The position numbers and the translations under genes are program-made. Below the pieces are notes generated by a model. The model was not told the DNA's origin and did no database searches. It saw only the letters and a list, made by a program, of their open reading frames with translations. DNA of 64,000 nucleotides from Microstegium vimineum (Eukaryota > Streptophyta > Magnoliopsida > Poales > Poaceae), in assembly GCA_022036555.1 (NCBI GenBank), contig CM039122.1:4828289-4892288 (forward strand), given 5' to 3'. Shown here in pieces: positions 34,140 through 46,194 of this stretch (positions are counted from its first letter, which is position 1; each line of letters begins with the position of its first letter).

Positions 34140-36210
34140 AGAATAACAGCAACGATTGCTCGGTCGTCCTTCGTCCTTCGTCCTCGGATGACCGAAGTGG
34201 AGCAGCGGTGTTCATCGCCTCGGATCCCTCGGACCCTCAGCCCAACAAGCTCCAGAAGGCTCTCGTATAAAGAGGGGAGGGCAGTTTCCTTGAGAGGGGA
34301 TCCATCCGAAGAACAACATCGCCGCCAGGCTGCCGCACATACGCATTGCCGCCGCCGCTTCCCACATACATCCCTTCACCCTGCGCCCACTATAGCACCA
34401 TGCCACCGACGTCGTCGCCGGACACAACTCTGCATCGAAGAGGACTGACGCCGTGCACCGCCGGAGATCAACTACCATGGCTGCATTGAAGGGTGAGGCT
34501 CGCCGTCTGTGGGTTCTTTTATTTTTGTAGGCGCCTTGTCTTGCTGGACATCCGAGGTGGAGATGAGCCGAGAGGATGAGGGCCAGAGGAGATTTGAGGT
34601 GTTGCCATGGCATAGTTCTTGCCGTTGTGAAGGAGGAGATAGGCTGTGATCGGTGCAGGCGTGGGAAAGCCAGTTGTAGTGTTAATCATATGCTGAGAAG
34701 GGTGGAAGATTGAAATTCTGCAGATTAGTGTGGGTACTGTTTTAGCAGAGTTCGATGGAGGTGAAAATGAAAGACGAAGGCAATATGGAGGTCTGATGGT
34801 GTTTGAGTATGGTGTATGCAGGTGTGAAGTTGAGACAGCTGTAGTGCAGATTCAGATATGCAAAGAATAGTGTTGCTGTCTAGATTCAGTTTCCAGTACC
34901 TGCAGAAGAGATGCAGACATGTAGCAGATCAGGTGTATGTGGAAAGGAAGCAGTGTAGTGTCATTTTAGATGCAAAGGAGGTTGTAAAGTTGGAGAATTG
35001 TGGCTACTGCAGATTAGTTGGCTATTTAGCAGAGTCTGACACATGCGGAGAAGGGTTCCTGTAAAAGTATTAGTGTGAGATCAGAGGCAGAGGCAGCTTT
35101 AGTCAGTAGCAAATCAAGGCAAGGCAGTATGCAACCTGCAGGTGATGTTAATGTTCAAAGGGTTTGATTGAAGAAGCCCTGCTACAGAGATGCACAGTAG
35201 TAGATGCAGTGTGATAGCCACAGTGTCAATTTAGTAGTGATTGAGCTTGTTAGTAGATTCAAGTCAGAGCCAGTAAGGAAAGAAGAGAGGCTGAATTTTT
35301 ATGACAAGGTGTCAGGCTGCAATTAGAAAGAAGAGAAATATAGAAACTAGTACAGAAGGAAGGCTGGGAGATTATAGCAAACAATCAAAGAAGAGGAGAG
35401 GTCCTGTGTTCATCATGGGTTTACAGCAGATAGATTGAGTGCTAATGACTGCTAAGAAAGAAGTGGGGAAATCCAATGGCGGGCATGTGAAGGTTAAGAC
35501 ACAGAAGTAATGAAAGGCAGGTGTAGCAGTAGAGAGTTGTAGTAGCATAGCATTGTCATTTATCTCCATGAAGAGGAGAGGCTATTTGCTCAGAAAAGAG
35601 GAGAAAGATTATAGATGTAGTATGGCAGTCGGCGTGTGTAAATTAGTTGCTTGTTGATCCAAGGCGTAAGGCAGTCCTCTGTGAAATCAAGAAAGCTGTA
35701 ATTTCAGAGAAAGCCAAGTAAAGTTCCTTGAAACAGTCCAGGCGTGCGAGGGGTATGTGCCTGTGGTTCAGGGTGCAGAGTATCAGTTAGTAAAGGGCAT
35801 GGCAATTTGTTGCTAGAAGAAATGTGCAAAGAGGACCTGAAGTAACGTAAAGAGCATGCAGCCCTGTTTTGATGTGAAGAAGTGCAGTCATGTCTCGCTG
35901 TGAAGTACAAATTGAAGCATTCAGGAGCTAGCTGGGTAGTTTATTTAGTACATCGGCCGCAAAACACATGATAACAAGTTTAGGGATACTAGCTGGTAAA
36001 CCTGCCAAGATACACCATCAGGTGACAGTGAGCAAGAGTTGGCAGTCAATATTCAGAAGCAATAATAGCATCAAGTAATTTGGTCGCCAAAACAGCACCT
36101 TGTGTTGTCCTCTGTGGCGGTTTGCCCAGCTGTACTTAGAATTACTAAATATAATTTATGAGTTGTCCTCTTTCAGTTCGCCAAGATGTAGCACACGTGC
36201 CGACATATGT
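34140..36210 (+). other. Purine-rich region, possibly a noncoding transcription unit
   Basis: A TATA-like CGTATAAAGAGGGGAGGG at about 34266 precedes a GC-rich leader, an ATG in good context (ACTACCATGGCTGC, 34477) and, after five codons, a donor-like AAGG/GTGAGG. The next 1.6 kb is rich in AGAAG, GCAG and AGTAG words with no open frame, and a pyrimidine tract with CAG lies at about 36176. No protein is supported. It could be a long noncoding RNA or retroelement-derived. Confidence 0.3.
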
Positions 36211-36219
36211 TCTCTATGA

Positions 36220-37151
36220 GGGTGTTTGGTTGGGTGGTTAACTCCTAACCTGGTTTTCTAAAGTCAAGATAGACTTGTTTGGTTGCCTGTACATGGGCTG
36301 AGGCCTGGCTTTGGGGAGCCAACCACGAAAGAACGCAGGTGTTAGCTCGTTTTTGCCGAGCCAGGCTTGGGGGCGTAGATTAGCGTTCGGGTCACCTCAC
36401 TCCCGTCCCGTCTTTTCTCCCTCCGATGCTCCTCCAGGCTCACTCGCCGCTCGCGCTCGTCACTCCTCCTCGCTTGCTCCTGCACGGATGCTGACGACCG
36501 CGCGCTCCTGCCGCTGCGCCCTGCACGGATGCCGACGAGAAGCAGCTCCTCCGGAGCCGGCGACGTGAAGCAGCTCCTCCGTGCGCTCCTGTCGCCGCGG
36601 GGCGCGGATGCACTCTACGTCCTGCAGGCCCACACCCGCCTGCTCCTCACTGCTGCTGGGCGCCGCCTGGTTTTCCTAACGCACGCGCATGGGAGAGAGA
36701 GCAGCAGCAAGCGTGCAGGAGGCCACGACGGGCATGCCTTGCTCGCTGAGGTGCTCTCCAGGAGGCCGCAATGGCCATGCGTGCTCGCTGAGGTGCTCTG
36801 CAGGAGGCCGCAATGGGCATGTTCATGCTAGCCATGATGGTGCCATACTGCCATGCCCGTCGTGTGCTCGCCTTCCTTCATTCCTGGCCCTGCTGTTGCT
36901 GTGTACTGCTGCTCGCCTAAGATGCCCACCACATGTTTGATGAAATTCCTCAATGGAGGTAATCTTACCAATTTAGAGAAAATGTGATTGTATCAAAACA
37001 ATACATGCAACCAAACACGTTATTAGGTTAGCCAGGCTTACATAGTACAGACAACTAAACAAGCAAGCTTTGGCTTGTTGGAGGCAGGCTATGACTGCTC
37101 AGACTAGGATTCTAGCCACGCTAGAAGTTAGCCAGAAAACCAAACACACCC
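36220..37151. mobile_element. Element with GGGTGTTTGG ends and GC-rich cargo
   Basis: GGGTGTTTGGTTGG at the left and AAAACCAAACACACCC at the right form imperfect inverted ends like those of grass PIF/hAT-type elements. The interior (about 36360-36830) is GC-rich, unlike its borders, and carries a 42-bp direct repeat (GCTCGCTGAGGTGCTCTCCA at 36741 and again at 36783). No transposase and no clear target duplication. It may have captured a piece of a GC-rich gene. Confidence 0.5.
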
Positions 37152-38370
37152 ATGTGTTTCAGATATGTAAATGTATATGGGAGACCCCCAAATATAATGC
37201 ATGAAGTTGTCAATGCAATGTTCTAAACACGAATCCGTAGGGGAAACCGGGTCATGTCGCCTGTTAGCCCAATAACCGTTGGATCAGGCCAACTCATGAT
37301 CTGATCCGTTCGATGTGGGTCGGTTCGGGTCTGCGATCCGCTTTGTCATCCAACCAAGATGTCGTGAACCTTCGTGGGCCGACGCGCCGCTTCTGTGCGC
37401 ATGCGCCTTCTTGTCTGCCTGCTCCGCCGCAGCCCTCACTCCACGACCCTCCGCCGCCGGCCCCCTGCCTCCGCCCGCCGCCCGGGTCCTGATCCCTTCC
37501 TCTCAGCCCACTGCTCTCAGCCCCCTGCGCGCCCCATGCTGATTCCCCGCCACTGCATGTCGACCGAACTCACGCCTCCACTTGCTGCGCTTCCCTCGGC
37601 CTGCAATTCCAACACCCTCTACTGCACACCGACCTCACACGGCCACCAATTTGGATGCTGACACATCCTACCCCGAAGACATTCAGAAACGTAGTATGAG
37701 ATGGAATGACTTCTTCGAAAGCAAGTATATCAAAATTAGCCCTGACAAGTGACAGGTTCTTCAGCTGCTTTCAATCCACGGTTCAGAGGTTGTGACTCAA
37801 TCCTAAGTTCCTAACACATGGTCTTGTGGTTGCAGGCTGCAGCTGCTGCTATTTGTGCACCTCGTAAACATGGAAAGCACCAGGAGCAACATGAAGAGAT
37901 TGGTGATGAGAAAGGGGAAAATAACATGTAGTCAGCGGCACATATCGCTGATGGGTTCTAAGATAGGTAATATTGATGTCACAGAACGATATTCAAGAAC
38001 TTATCCTTCTAATATTCGAGTACTGTAGCAGTATAATGTACCATGGCTGCAAATTGAAGTAAATATATGCACCCTATTAAAAGTTAAAATTTAAAATAGC
38101 AAGATCTTTATAGTTGGCAAAGGGATTGCTGTGAAAGAACATTGATACAAATCCTTAAATTTAATCTTGCAGAACTTGAGTGTATATACTTGGACAGGTG
38201 TCTGATACAACAGAAAAGATTATATAATTGAATTTTGGACATTTCATCAGGGTGTTGAACTTCTGTTATCCTATAGTAATAATGAAGATAAGCACATTAC
38301 TGCATACCAGAAATGGAATACCTATACAAGCCTATTAAATGGATGTTACTACTAGCTTTTGCTTCTCTAC
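37152..38370 (+). pseudogene. Gene scraps, including a possible captured last exon
   Basis: 37836-37931 follows an acceptor-like TGGTTGCAG and reads 31 charged residues (ending HEEIGDEKGENNM) to a stop. Upstream, 37672-37800 reads a protein-like stretch (PEDIQKRSMRWNDFFESKY) interrupted by a TGA. Together they look like remains of one or two exons of a gene I do not recognise. A GC-rich block at 37310-37600 has no recognisable product. The rest is AT-rich. Confidence 0.35.
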
Positions 38371-38460
38371 AGACGTTGCATTCCCTTTGAAGAAGAAAGC
38401 ATACTATGTGCTTCTCTACAGACGTTGTATTCCCTTTGAAGAAGGCATACTATGTGATAC
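38370..38460. repeat. Short direct repeat
   Basis: GCTTCTCTACAGACGTTG followed by ATTCCCTTTGAAGAA and GCATACTATGTG occurs twice in a row with minor changes. Confidence 0.7.
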
Positions 38461-38589
38461 TACTATATCAGGGAGAAAGGAGTGAGATTGGAATGCAGCA
38501 GAAGGAAGTTGATGCAACTAGATCCTATTAAGGGGTATGTTTAGTACTACCTTAATTTGATTTTTCATTTTCTATGTTCAGAGTTATTC

Positions 38590-38992
38590 TGTTATGACGA
38601 GCATACCATATAGCATGCATAGGCCCATTAGTGGCTAATTACAGCCCGTAATAGTATCTACAGGGAGTCCTAGTCATAGAGGAGTCCTAGTCTTAGTCCA
38701 ATTACTATTATTATTTAGGGAGTTATTTATAATTATAGAAGTCATGGATATAAATACTTTGTAAGACGGTTATTGGAGAGGAAGCAGCAACAATCTATTG
38801 TTTCCGGCTTCCCTCAGGAAGCCGGGAGATATTTGCCCTAGCCGCCTCCCCTGCCTCTCGCGACTCAGTCCGCGCGCGCAGCAACCACCACGGCGCCCTC
38901 GCGCCGTCTTCCTCGCGTGCTCAAGCCTCGCCCCGCTCCCTCTCACTCCTATTCCCTGCGATCCATCCCCGGGAGAGTGCGGGTACCTATCA
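38590..38992 (+). repeat. Left LTR of the gypsy element
   Basis: Begins TGTTATGACG and ends TACCTATCA. A TATA-like ATAAATACTTTG lies at about 38750. Confidence 0.93.
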
Positions 38993-38995
38993 CCT

Positions 38996-39007
38996 TGGTA
39001 TCAGCAG
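38996..39007 (+). promoter_or_regulatory. Primer-binding site of the gypsy element
   Basis: TGGTATCAGCAG lies three bases after the LTR; the first nine bases match the complement of initiator tRNA-Met. Confidence 0.75.
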
Positions 39008-39018
39008 AATTCAGGACG

Positions 39019-42000
39019 ATGACCACGCCTCCGCCAACCTCAGCCGCCCTGCCGCCGCCGCTGTCCTCCGGGCCGACGCCAGATGCGTCGTCATCCCTCT
39101 CGGAATCCTCCGAGACGCCGCTCACCTTGGCCAATTTGGCCGGTGTGGTGGACACCCTCAGCCGCAACGTCGCCGCCATGCAGCAATCCTTGGCGAGCCT
39201 GCTGCCGCCGCCCCCTCCGCCCACCTCGCTGCCGCTGCCGCCACCACCACCACCCGCGACGACGTCGCCTCTCCAGATGGGGGCCGCCAACGGCATGCCT
39301 CATTGCCGCACGAGTCACCCCCTGCATCAGATACAGTGGCCGGCATCCCCGTCGGCCATCCCGTCGTGGGTGCTGACGGACACTTCGCCGACGATCTACA
39401 CCGCGGCAACCACCGTCACCACGCGACCCAGCGCGGCTGGTCCTACGGGATCGAGTTCGGGGGCCTTTATGGCGGGACAGATGGGACGCTGCTCTACAAC
39501 GGACCGGCAAGGCCCCCACCAGCAGCGACACCCGCCCACTACAGCAACGACTTCACCAACGACGCTCGCACCAGCGGGCACGGGGGTGATCATGGCGGCG
39601 CCCATGCCCCGCCGCGCTTCTACAAGCTCGACTTCGCCACCTACGATGGGGCCGTCGACCCCCTCAATTGACTCAACCAGTGCGAACAGTTCTTCCGGGG
39701 GCAGCGCACCCTCGTCTCCGATCGCACGTGGCTGGCCTCCTACCACCTCCGTGGCGTCGCCCAGACATGGTACTACGCGCTCGAACAGGACGAGGGCATG
39801 CCAACATGGCCACGGTTCCGTGAGCTGTGCCAACTACAATTCGCCCCCCCCCCCCCCACACAGGGTACTCACTTGGCGGAACTTGCGCGGCTCCTGTTCT
39901 CCTCCACCGTCCAAGAGTACTCGGAGCGTTACAACACCATCCTCTGCCACGAGCGTGATCTGAGCCCTAGCCCTCGCCAGAAGGCGCAGCTGTACGTCGG
40001 CGGCCTCCCCGAGCACATCCGCGTCGACGTGGAGATGCACCACCCGCAGGACCTACAGACGGCGATGTCCTACGCTCGGGCCTACGAGCGCCGCACGGCG
40101 GCCTTCCTGTCGGCTCTTTAGCAGCTGCAACAGCAGCAACGCGGGGGCCGCCCGCCCCCTCGGCCCGTGGTACCAGCGCGGGCGCTGCCGACGCCGGCCC
40201 AGCCTGCTGCTCCGTCCGCAGCCAGCCAGCAGCCCACGTTCCGGCGCCTTACGCCGGCCGAGCAGGTGGAACGGCGTCGCCAAGGACTGTGCTTCAACTG
40301 CGACGAGCCGTACGTCCGCGGCCACATCTGCAAGCGCCTCTTCTACCTCGTGACATCCGACTACACCGTCAATGAACCAGAGGACGTGACGGCGGCCGAT
40401 GACCACCCACCCGACCAAGCTGATGAGTTGGGCGACCCCTCTGTAACGGCAGCCACCTCCCTGGTGGTTTCTCTCCATGCGGTGGCCGGCATCCGACCGC
40501 CAAACGCCATGCTACTTCCGGTCACCTGCAAGGGCGAGCGCTTCATGGCTCTCCTCGACACCGGCTCCACGCACAACTTCGTCCAGGGCGCCACCATGCG
40601 CCGCCTCGGGCTCTCCCCTTTTGGGGGCGACCAGCTTCGGGTCACCGTCGCCAACGGTGATCGCTTGCCGTGCGAAGGGGTCGCGCACGACGTTCCCATC
40701 CGCATTGGGGACGAGGACTTCCACATCACCTGCGTCGGGCTCAACCTCGGCATCTTCGACTTCATCATCGGCTTCGACTTCCTCCCGACGCTCGGGTCGA
40801 TCCTTTGGGATTGCACGGCCCTCACGCTGGCATTCTCCCGCGACGGCCGCCGGATCACGTGGCAAGGTGTGGGGGGCCCGACTGCGCCGGAGCAGCAGCA
40901 GCTCACGGCGGTGTCCACCACGCCAGGACTGCCACTGTTGGATAGTCTCCTACAGCAGTACCACGACATCTTCGACGAGCCTATGGGGCTACCGCCGGCG
41001 CGGCCCTACGACCATCACATCCACCTGTTACCAGGCACAGCTCCGGTGGCGGTGCGGCCGTACCGCTACCCTTAGCTTCAGAAGGACGAGCTGGAGCGGC
41101 AGTGCGCGGAGATGCTCGCGCATGGCACCATCCGACCCAGCACATCCCCGTTCTCTGCTCCGGTCCTGCTAGTTCGCAAGGCGGACAAGACCTGGCGGTT
41201 TTGCATCGACTACCGTGCCCTGAACGGGCAGACCTCCAAGGACAAGTTCCCCATACCGGTGGTCGACGAGCTTCTGGACGAGTTGCACGGCGCCCGCTTC
41301 TTCACAAAGCTGGACTTGCGCTCGGGCTACCATCAGGTGCGAATGCACCCAGACGACATCAGCAAGACGGCCTTCCGCACACATGAGGGGCATTATGAGT
41401 TCCTGGTGATGCCTTTTGGCCTCTCCAATGCCCCAGCAACCTTCCAGGCGCTGATGAACGACGTCCTACGGCCGTATCTCCGCGGGTTCGTCCTGGTGTT
41501 CTTTGATGACATATTAATCTATAGCTCTTTGTGGGCGGAGCACTTGCAGCACGTCAGCATGGTGTTCGCCGCCCTGCGCTCACACCACCTCCACCTCAAA
41601 CGATCCAAGTGCTCATTTGGGGCGGCCTCGGTGGCCTACCTTGGCCACGTCATCTCCGCGGCCAGAGTCGCCATGGATGCCGACAAGATCGCGACAGTGG
41701 CAGCTTGGCCCACGCTGCAGTCCGCTCGGGCCTTGCGCGGCTTCCTCGGTCTCGCCGGCTACTACCGCAAGTTCATCCGGGACTTCGGCATCATCGCAAC
41801 CCCTCTCACACGTCTCTTGCGACGAGACGCGTTCGAGTGGGACGACGACGCAACGGCGTCCTTCCAGGCGCTCAAGGGCGCCCTCACCACCGGACCGGTG
41901 CTCCAGATGCCCAACTTCGACAACGACTTCCTCGTCGACTGCGACGCGTCTGGCGCGGGGTTCGGCGCCATCCTGCATCAGGGCACGGGACCCCTCGCCT

Positions 42001-43328
42001 TCTTCAGCCGATCGTTCGCTGCACATCACCTCAAGCTTGCCGCCTATGAACGGGAACTCATCGGGTTGGTGCAAGCGGTGCGGCATTGGCGGCCATATCT
42101 GTGGAGGCGCCACTTTCTGGACTGGGTGCGAACGTGTGTCACGTGCCAACGCAACAAGACGACGACCCTACAACCGGCTGGCCTCCTACAGCCGCTGGAT
42201 GTTCCGTCCCAGGTGTGGGCGGATATCTCCATGGACTTCATCGAGGGGCTGCCCAAGGTCGGCGGGAAGTCGGTCATTCTCACCGTCGTCGATCGCTTCT
42301 CCAAGTATGCGCATTTTATTGCGCTCGGACACCCCTACACAGCGGCATCGGTCGCTCGTGCCTTCTTCGACGGCGTCGTCCTTTTGCATGGGTTCCCGCT
42401 GTCCATCGTCAGTGACAGGGACCCCGTGTTTACTGGACATGTGTGGCGTGATCTTTTTCAGCGGGCGGGCGTGACCCTACGGATGAGCACAACCTTCCAT
42501 CCTCAGACGGATGATCAATCGAAGGTGGTCAATAAGGTGATTGCTATGTATTTGCGCTGTGTTACAGGTGACCGGCCTCGCGCTTGGGTGGACTGGCTGT
42601 CTTGGGCGGAGTATTGCTATAATACGTCCTTCCATACGGCCCTTCGCGCAACTCCGTTCGAGGTGGTCTACGGTCGGCCTCCGCCTCCGATCATCCCATA
42701 CCTTCCAGGGACAGCGCGGACTGAGACGGCCGACGCCCTCCTCCGCAGCCGCGACGATATGCTTGCAGAGGTTCGCCAACGACTCGCACAAGCACAGCAG
42801 CTGTCCAAGAAGTATTATGACACCAACCACCGCGACGTGGAGTTTAAGGTGGGCGCGTGGGTCTGGCTGCGGCTGCTGCACCGCACCACTCAGTCCCTGG
42901 ACCCGCGCGCCAGGCGCAAGCTGGGTCCTCGCTGGGCTGGTCCGTTTCGCGTGCTGGCACGCATCGGACGCGTCGCCTATCGTCTACAGCTTCCAGAGGA
43001 CTCCCGCATCCACGACGTCTTCCATGTCGGTCTTCTGAAGCAACACCGTGGCGAACCCCCTATGACAATCGGCGTGCTTCCACCAACGCTTGACGGTCGT
43101 GTGCTCCCAGCTCCCGAGAGCGTTCTGCGTGCGCAGCAACGTCGCGGGGTGTGGAAGCTGTTGGTGAAGTGGCAAGGTCTCTCCGACGACGACGCCACTT
43201 GGGAGACACTTGATGCTTTCCGCGACGACTTTCCAGAGTTTCAGCTTGAGGACAAGTTGTTTTCGCAGGCGGGGAGAGATGTTATGACGGGCATACCATA
43301 TAGCAGGCGTAGGCCCATTAGTGGCTAA
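39019..43328 (+). pseudogene. Broken gypsy gag-pol gene
   Basis: Starts at 39019 with a proline/serine-rich gag; the frame changes near 39296 and then carries the gag core to a TGA at 39669 and a TAG at 40119. A CX2C..GHXC knuckle lies at about 40292. Protease LLDTGS is at about 40554. A TAG at 41072 separates this from an open 738-codon frame (41112-43328) with reverse transcriptase (FFDDIL at about 41502), the first part of RNase H, then an abrupt jump at about 42100 into the end of the integrase zinc region (CVTC), the integrase core (Asp in SMDF and SDRDPVF), and a chromodomain with LVKWQGL..DATWE at about 43165-43205. The third catalytic acidic residue of integrase appears replaced by Lys (QSKVVN, about 42520). 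A poly-C run at 39845-39857 lies in gag. Confidence 0.92.
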
Positions 43329-43683
43329 TTACAGCCCGTAATAGTATCTATAGGGAGTCCTAGTCATAGAGGAGTCCTAGTCTTAGTCCAATTACTATTA
43401 TTATTTAGGGAGTTATTTATAATTATAGAAGTCAGGGATATAAATACTTTGTAAGACGGTTATTGGAGAGGAAGCAGAAACAATCTATTGTTTCCGGCTT
43501 CCCTCTAGGAAGCCGGGAGATATTTGCCCTAGCCGCCTCCCCTGCCTCTCGCGACTCAGCCCGCGCGCGCAGCAACCACCACGGCGCCCCCGCGCCGTCT
43601 TCCTCGCGTGCTCAAGCCTCGCCCCGCTCCCTCTCACTCCTATTCCCTGCGATCCATCCCCGGAAGAGTGCGGGTACCTATCA
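43280..43683 (+). repeat. Right LTR of the gypsy element
   Basis: Begins TGTTATGACG after the polypurine tract GGCGGGGAGAGA and ends TACCTATCA. The pol stop codon lies inside this LTR. Confidence 0.93.
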
Positions 43684-43688
43684 TATTC

Positions 43689-45399
43689 CCTGTTACATGT
43701 ATGCACATGTACATGTAGCATTAAATCAATAAAGGGCTGCAATAATATTTTGAGGTGTCCCGTTGCAATTATATAATTAAAAACAAATTAACCCCTTAGA
43801 TACATTAAGATTTACTTCCCCAACTTAAAGAGTTCTTTGCTCGCAGTATTATATGGAGACCTGTTAGCAAGAATGTACATCCCAAAATATATATTGATTT
43901 GCTTGCTATTATTACTATCCTTATCTAATGTAATTTAATTATTAACCATATCCATATATCAATTATATTTTGTTCCTTCCATAGTCCTCATAAACTCAAA
44001 ATGTAATGAGACACCGCCTTTTACTACAAAGTAGTAGATTTTATTGCCCCGATCTGGTAACATGGAAGCTACCAAAGATGTTGTACCTGAAACACAAGAC
44101 AACCGTTTTTGCCATATTTTATTATCTAGCTAGGCAAGCATTATTAGGGTCAGAAAAGCTAAGCATGCCACTTAGCTACTATGTCTTCTATGAAAATGTT
44201 TATTCATACCAACATGCTTTTTTTTATGTTCAACTGAAACTCTAGTATTATTGATGTAAAGCTGTAGCTATGAAAGTACTATGGTGAAACACATAGCAAG
44301 AACATAACCAACAGGTTGTCTACCATCATGAAGTTGATATTTCAAGATTTTTATAATACTAGAGTTTGATATTTCAAGATTTTTATAAGCTGCACTTTTA
44401 TTAAATTTTTGGCGGAACCATCATGAAGTTTCTGCATCCCACAGGCCATTGAGATTGCAGATTAGTACAACATGCTCAATGGGTGCACTATTTTCATGGA
44501 GTTTTGAAGGTCCATTGTGGACAAACACACAGGACACACATCCTATTGGCCAAATTATGATGTCCTTGCCTGAAGATGGAATCATTCGGCCCAAACTAAA
44601 GTTAGAATTGATCAGCACATACCCATGCTTCAAAGATTTTCTTCTCTGCTGTTACTCCATAAGCGCACATTAAACAATCATGAACCATATACTGCTTAAA
44701 ATAAATCATAACTGAATTATATTGCTTAAAATAAATCATAAATAAAATCCAATGTCAGCATAATGAACTATCCATAAATAATTTCTTTTACGCAATATTT
44801 TGTTTCAGGAACCTTAAATTGCTTAAAAGAAATCATATCTAATATTCAATGTAAAAATAATAATCTGGATACATAAATAAATTATTTAATGCTATATTTC
44901 GTTTCATGATTGAGTGATGAACTTTTGTTAAATAAAGCTTGACCTCCCTACCATCCTTTGATATCGCACGGTGTCTTTATCTATATGTTTTTTTTAATAT
45001 ATATTAGGCAAAAAGAAAAATGTAAGCTGATGTTATTAAGGACATTTTCTAAAGTTTTACACAAATCTGATTTGATGTCCAATTAATGTGATTATTATCC
45101 ATTAAGATGCAATCGTTAACAAAATTGGTTTCATGTCCAATGTGATTATGATCCATCAAGAAACAATCCACTACCACCACCATTTAAAAAAATTGGCCGT
45201 CATGTTTCACAAAATTCAATAACACAAATATGTTTTGCTACTATCTCATCACAATTCTTGCTTTGATTCAGTGAATTATTAAAAAGAAAATCTACCGTAT
45301 ACTGTGAGAAACATTAACCACAATTACCATCACAAATAGTGTCGCTCTCATTACAATCATTTGGTTGGCAGATACGAATCCTACGCTGGCTAACTGGCA
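43689..45399. other. AT-rich spacer, probably partly Helitron
   Basis: No gene is seen. A short direct repeat (TGATATTTCAAGATTTTTATAA) lies at about 44335 and 44369. The body of the Helitron ending at 45457 should lie here, but its 5' end could not be found. Confidence 0.45.
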
Positions 45400-45457
45400 C
45401 CAATGCACCATCTAGGGTAGGCGCGTAGGCGCGGCGTTGCCGCGCCACCTTTTCTAG
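45400..45457 (+). mobile_element. Helitron 3' terminus
   Basis: A perfect 8-bp GC hairpin, GGCGCGGC-GTT-GCCGCGCC (45428-45446), is followed by ACCTTTT and CTAG, with T next. This hairpin + CTRR + T pattern is the hallmark of plant Helitron 3' ends. The 5' TC end is not identified. Confidence 0.75.
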
Positions 45458-46194
45458 TATATTTCAGAATGGCATGGTGCCGTAGTGGTGTTCGTTAGCA
45501 GCATATGCACCCAAATCCTTGAGATGAACTATGTGGCCAAATTACTTACTGTTTGTACTCATGTGCCTGCTGACTCTGAAACACAGCTCTGAATATTTCC
45601 AGTACACGCTCTTTGAATATGATCGATGCTGAAAGGAGCTCGTATTTTTCCTTCTAACTCCACTAGAATGCTTCATGTATGCTCATGCAAAACAAGTTAC
45701 TTGAAGTCCCTCATAGTTCACTGTAGCTCAATCGACAAAACAGACAGAGCTATCCTGAAGGCTTGTGCCCTGATTAGTGAATCCACGTTTGGGCTTCAAA
45801 TGGTTATGAAGACCAACTGAAAGTATTTGAGCATGTTTTATACATTTCTCAGGTTATGTAAAAACCGGTCGGCTGCTAGCTAGTAGCATGTCAGGGGTGC
45901 TAGCTATATAATTATTTTTGTGGTGAATTTCATGGCTCTCGTACAGACTACTTGAAAGTTCCTAGCATGGGTAAAATCACTTATGCTGAATGAGACGTGA
46001 TTTATAGGGGAAGCCGATGCGTTTCACGATTTGTTCATACAGTTCAATACAGATGAATTAGCTCCTGTAACAAGCAAGATTTGTGATTTATCGCAGGTGA
46101 TGTGAGACCACGGTTGAGCCTTGCCTCAGATGTGATCAAAGTCAGGTGTGTGCGACCGCCAGATATAACGTGTTTGTAGTGAAGTCATTTCTAG
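45458..46194. other. Spacer, no gene seen
   Basis: Mixed-composition DNA without a convincing exon; a 64-codon frame at 45626 has no family features. Confidence 0.4.

Larger units (their letters stand above)
38590..43683 (+). mobile_element. Ty3/gypsy chromovirus LTR retrotransposon, young but defective
   Basis: A 5.1-kb element with LTRs 38590-38992 and 43280-43683 and a perfect 5-bp duplication TATTC (38585-38589 and 43684-43688). Order gag, protease, reverse transcriptase, RNase H, integrase and a C-terminal chromodomain marks a chromovirus; the short LTRs and small size suggest the Reina lineage (inference). LTRs differ at nine bases and one indel in about 403 (hand count, about 2.2 percent), so the insertion is perhaps about one million years old. 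Stops in gag and a large in-frame deletion in pol make it non-autonomous. Confidence 0.95.

Noticed and set aside
36311..36940. Overlapping Arg/Pro/Cys-rich open frames
   Set aside because: GC-rich cargo of a mobile element; frames disagree and contain a DNA direct repeat, so no single gene is supported.
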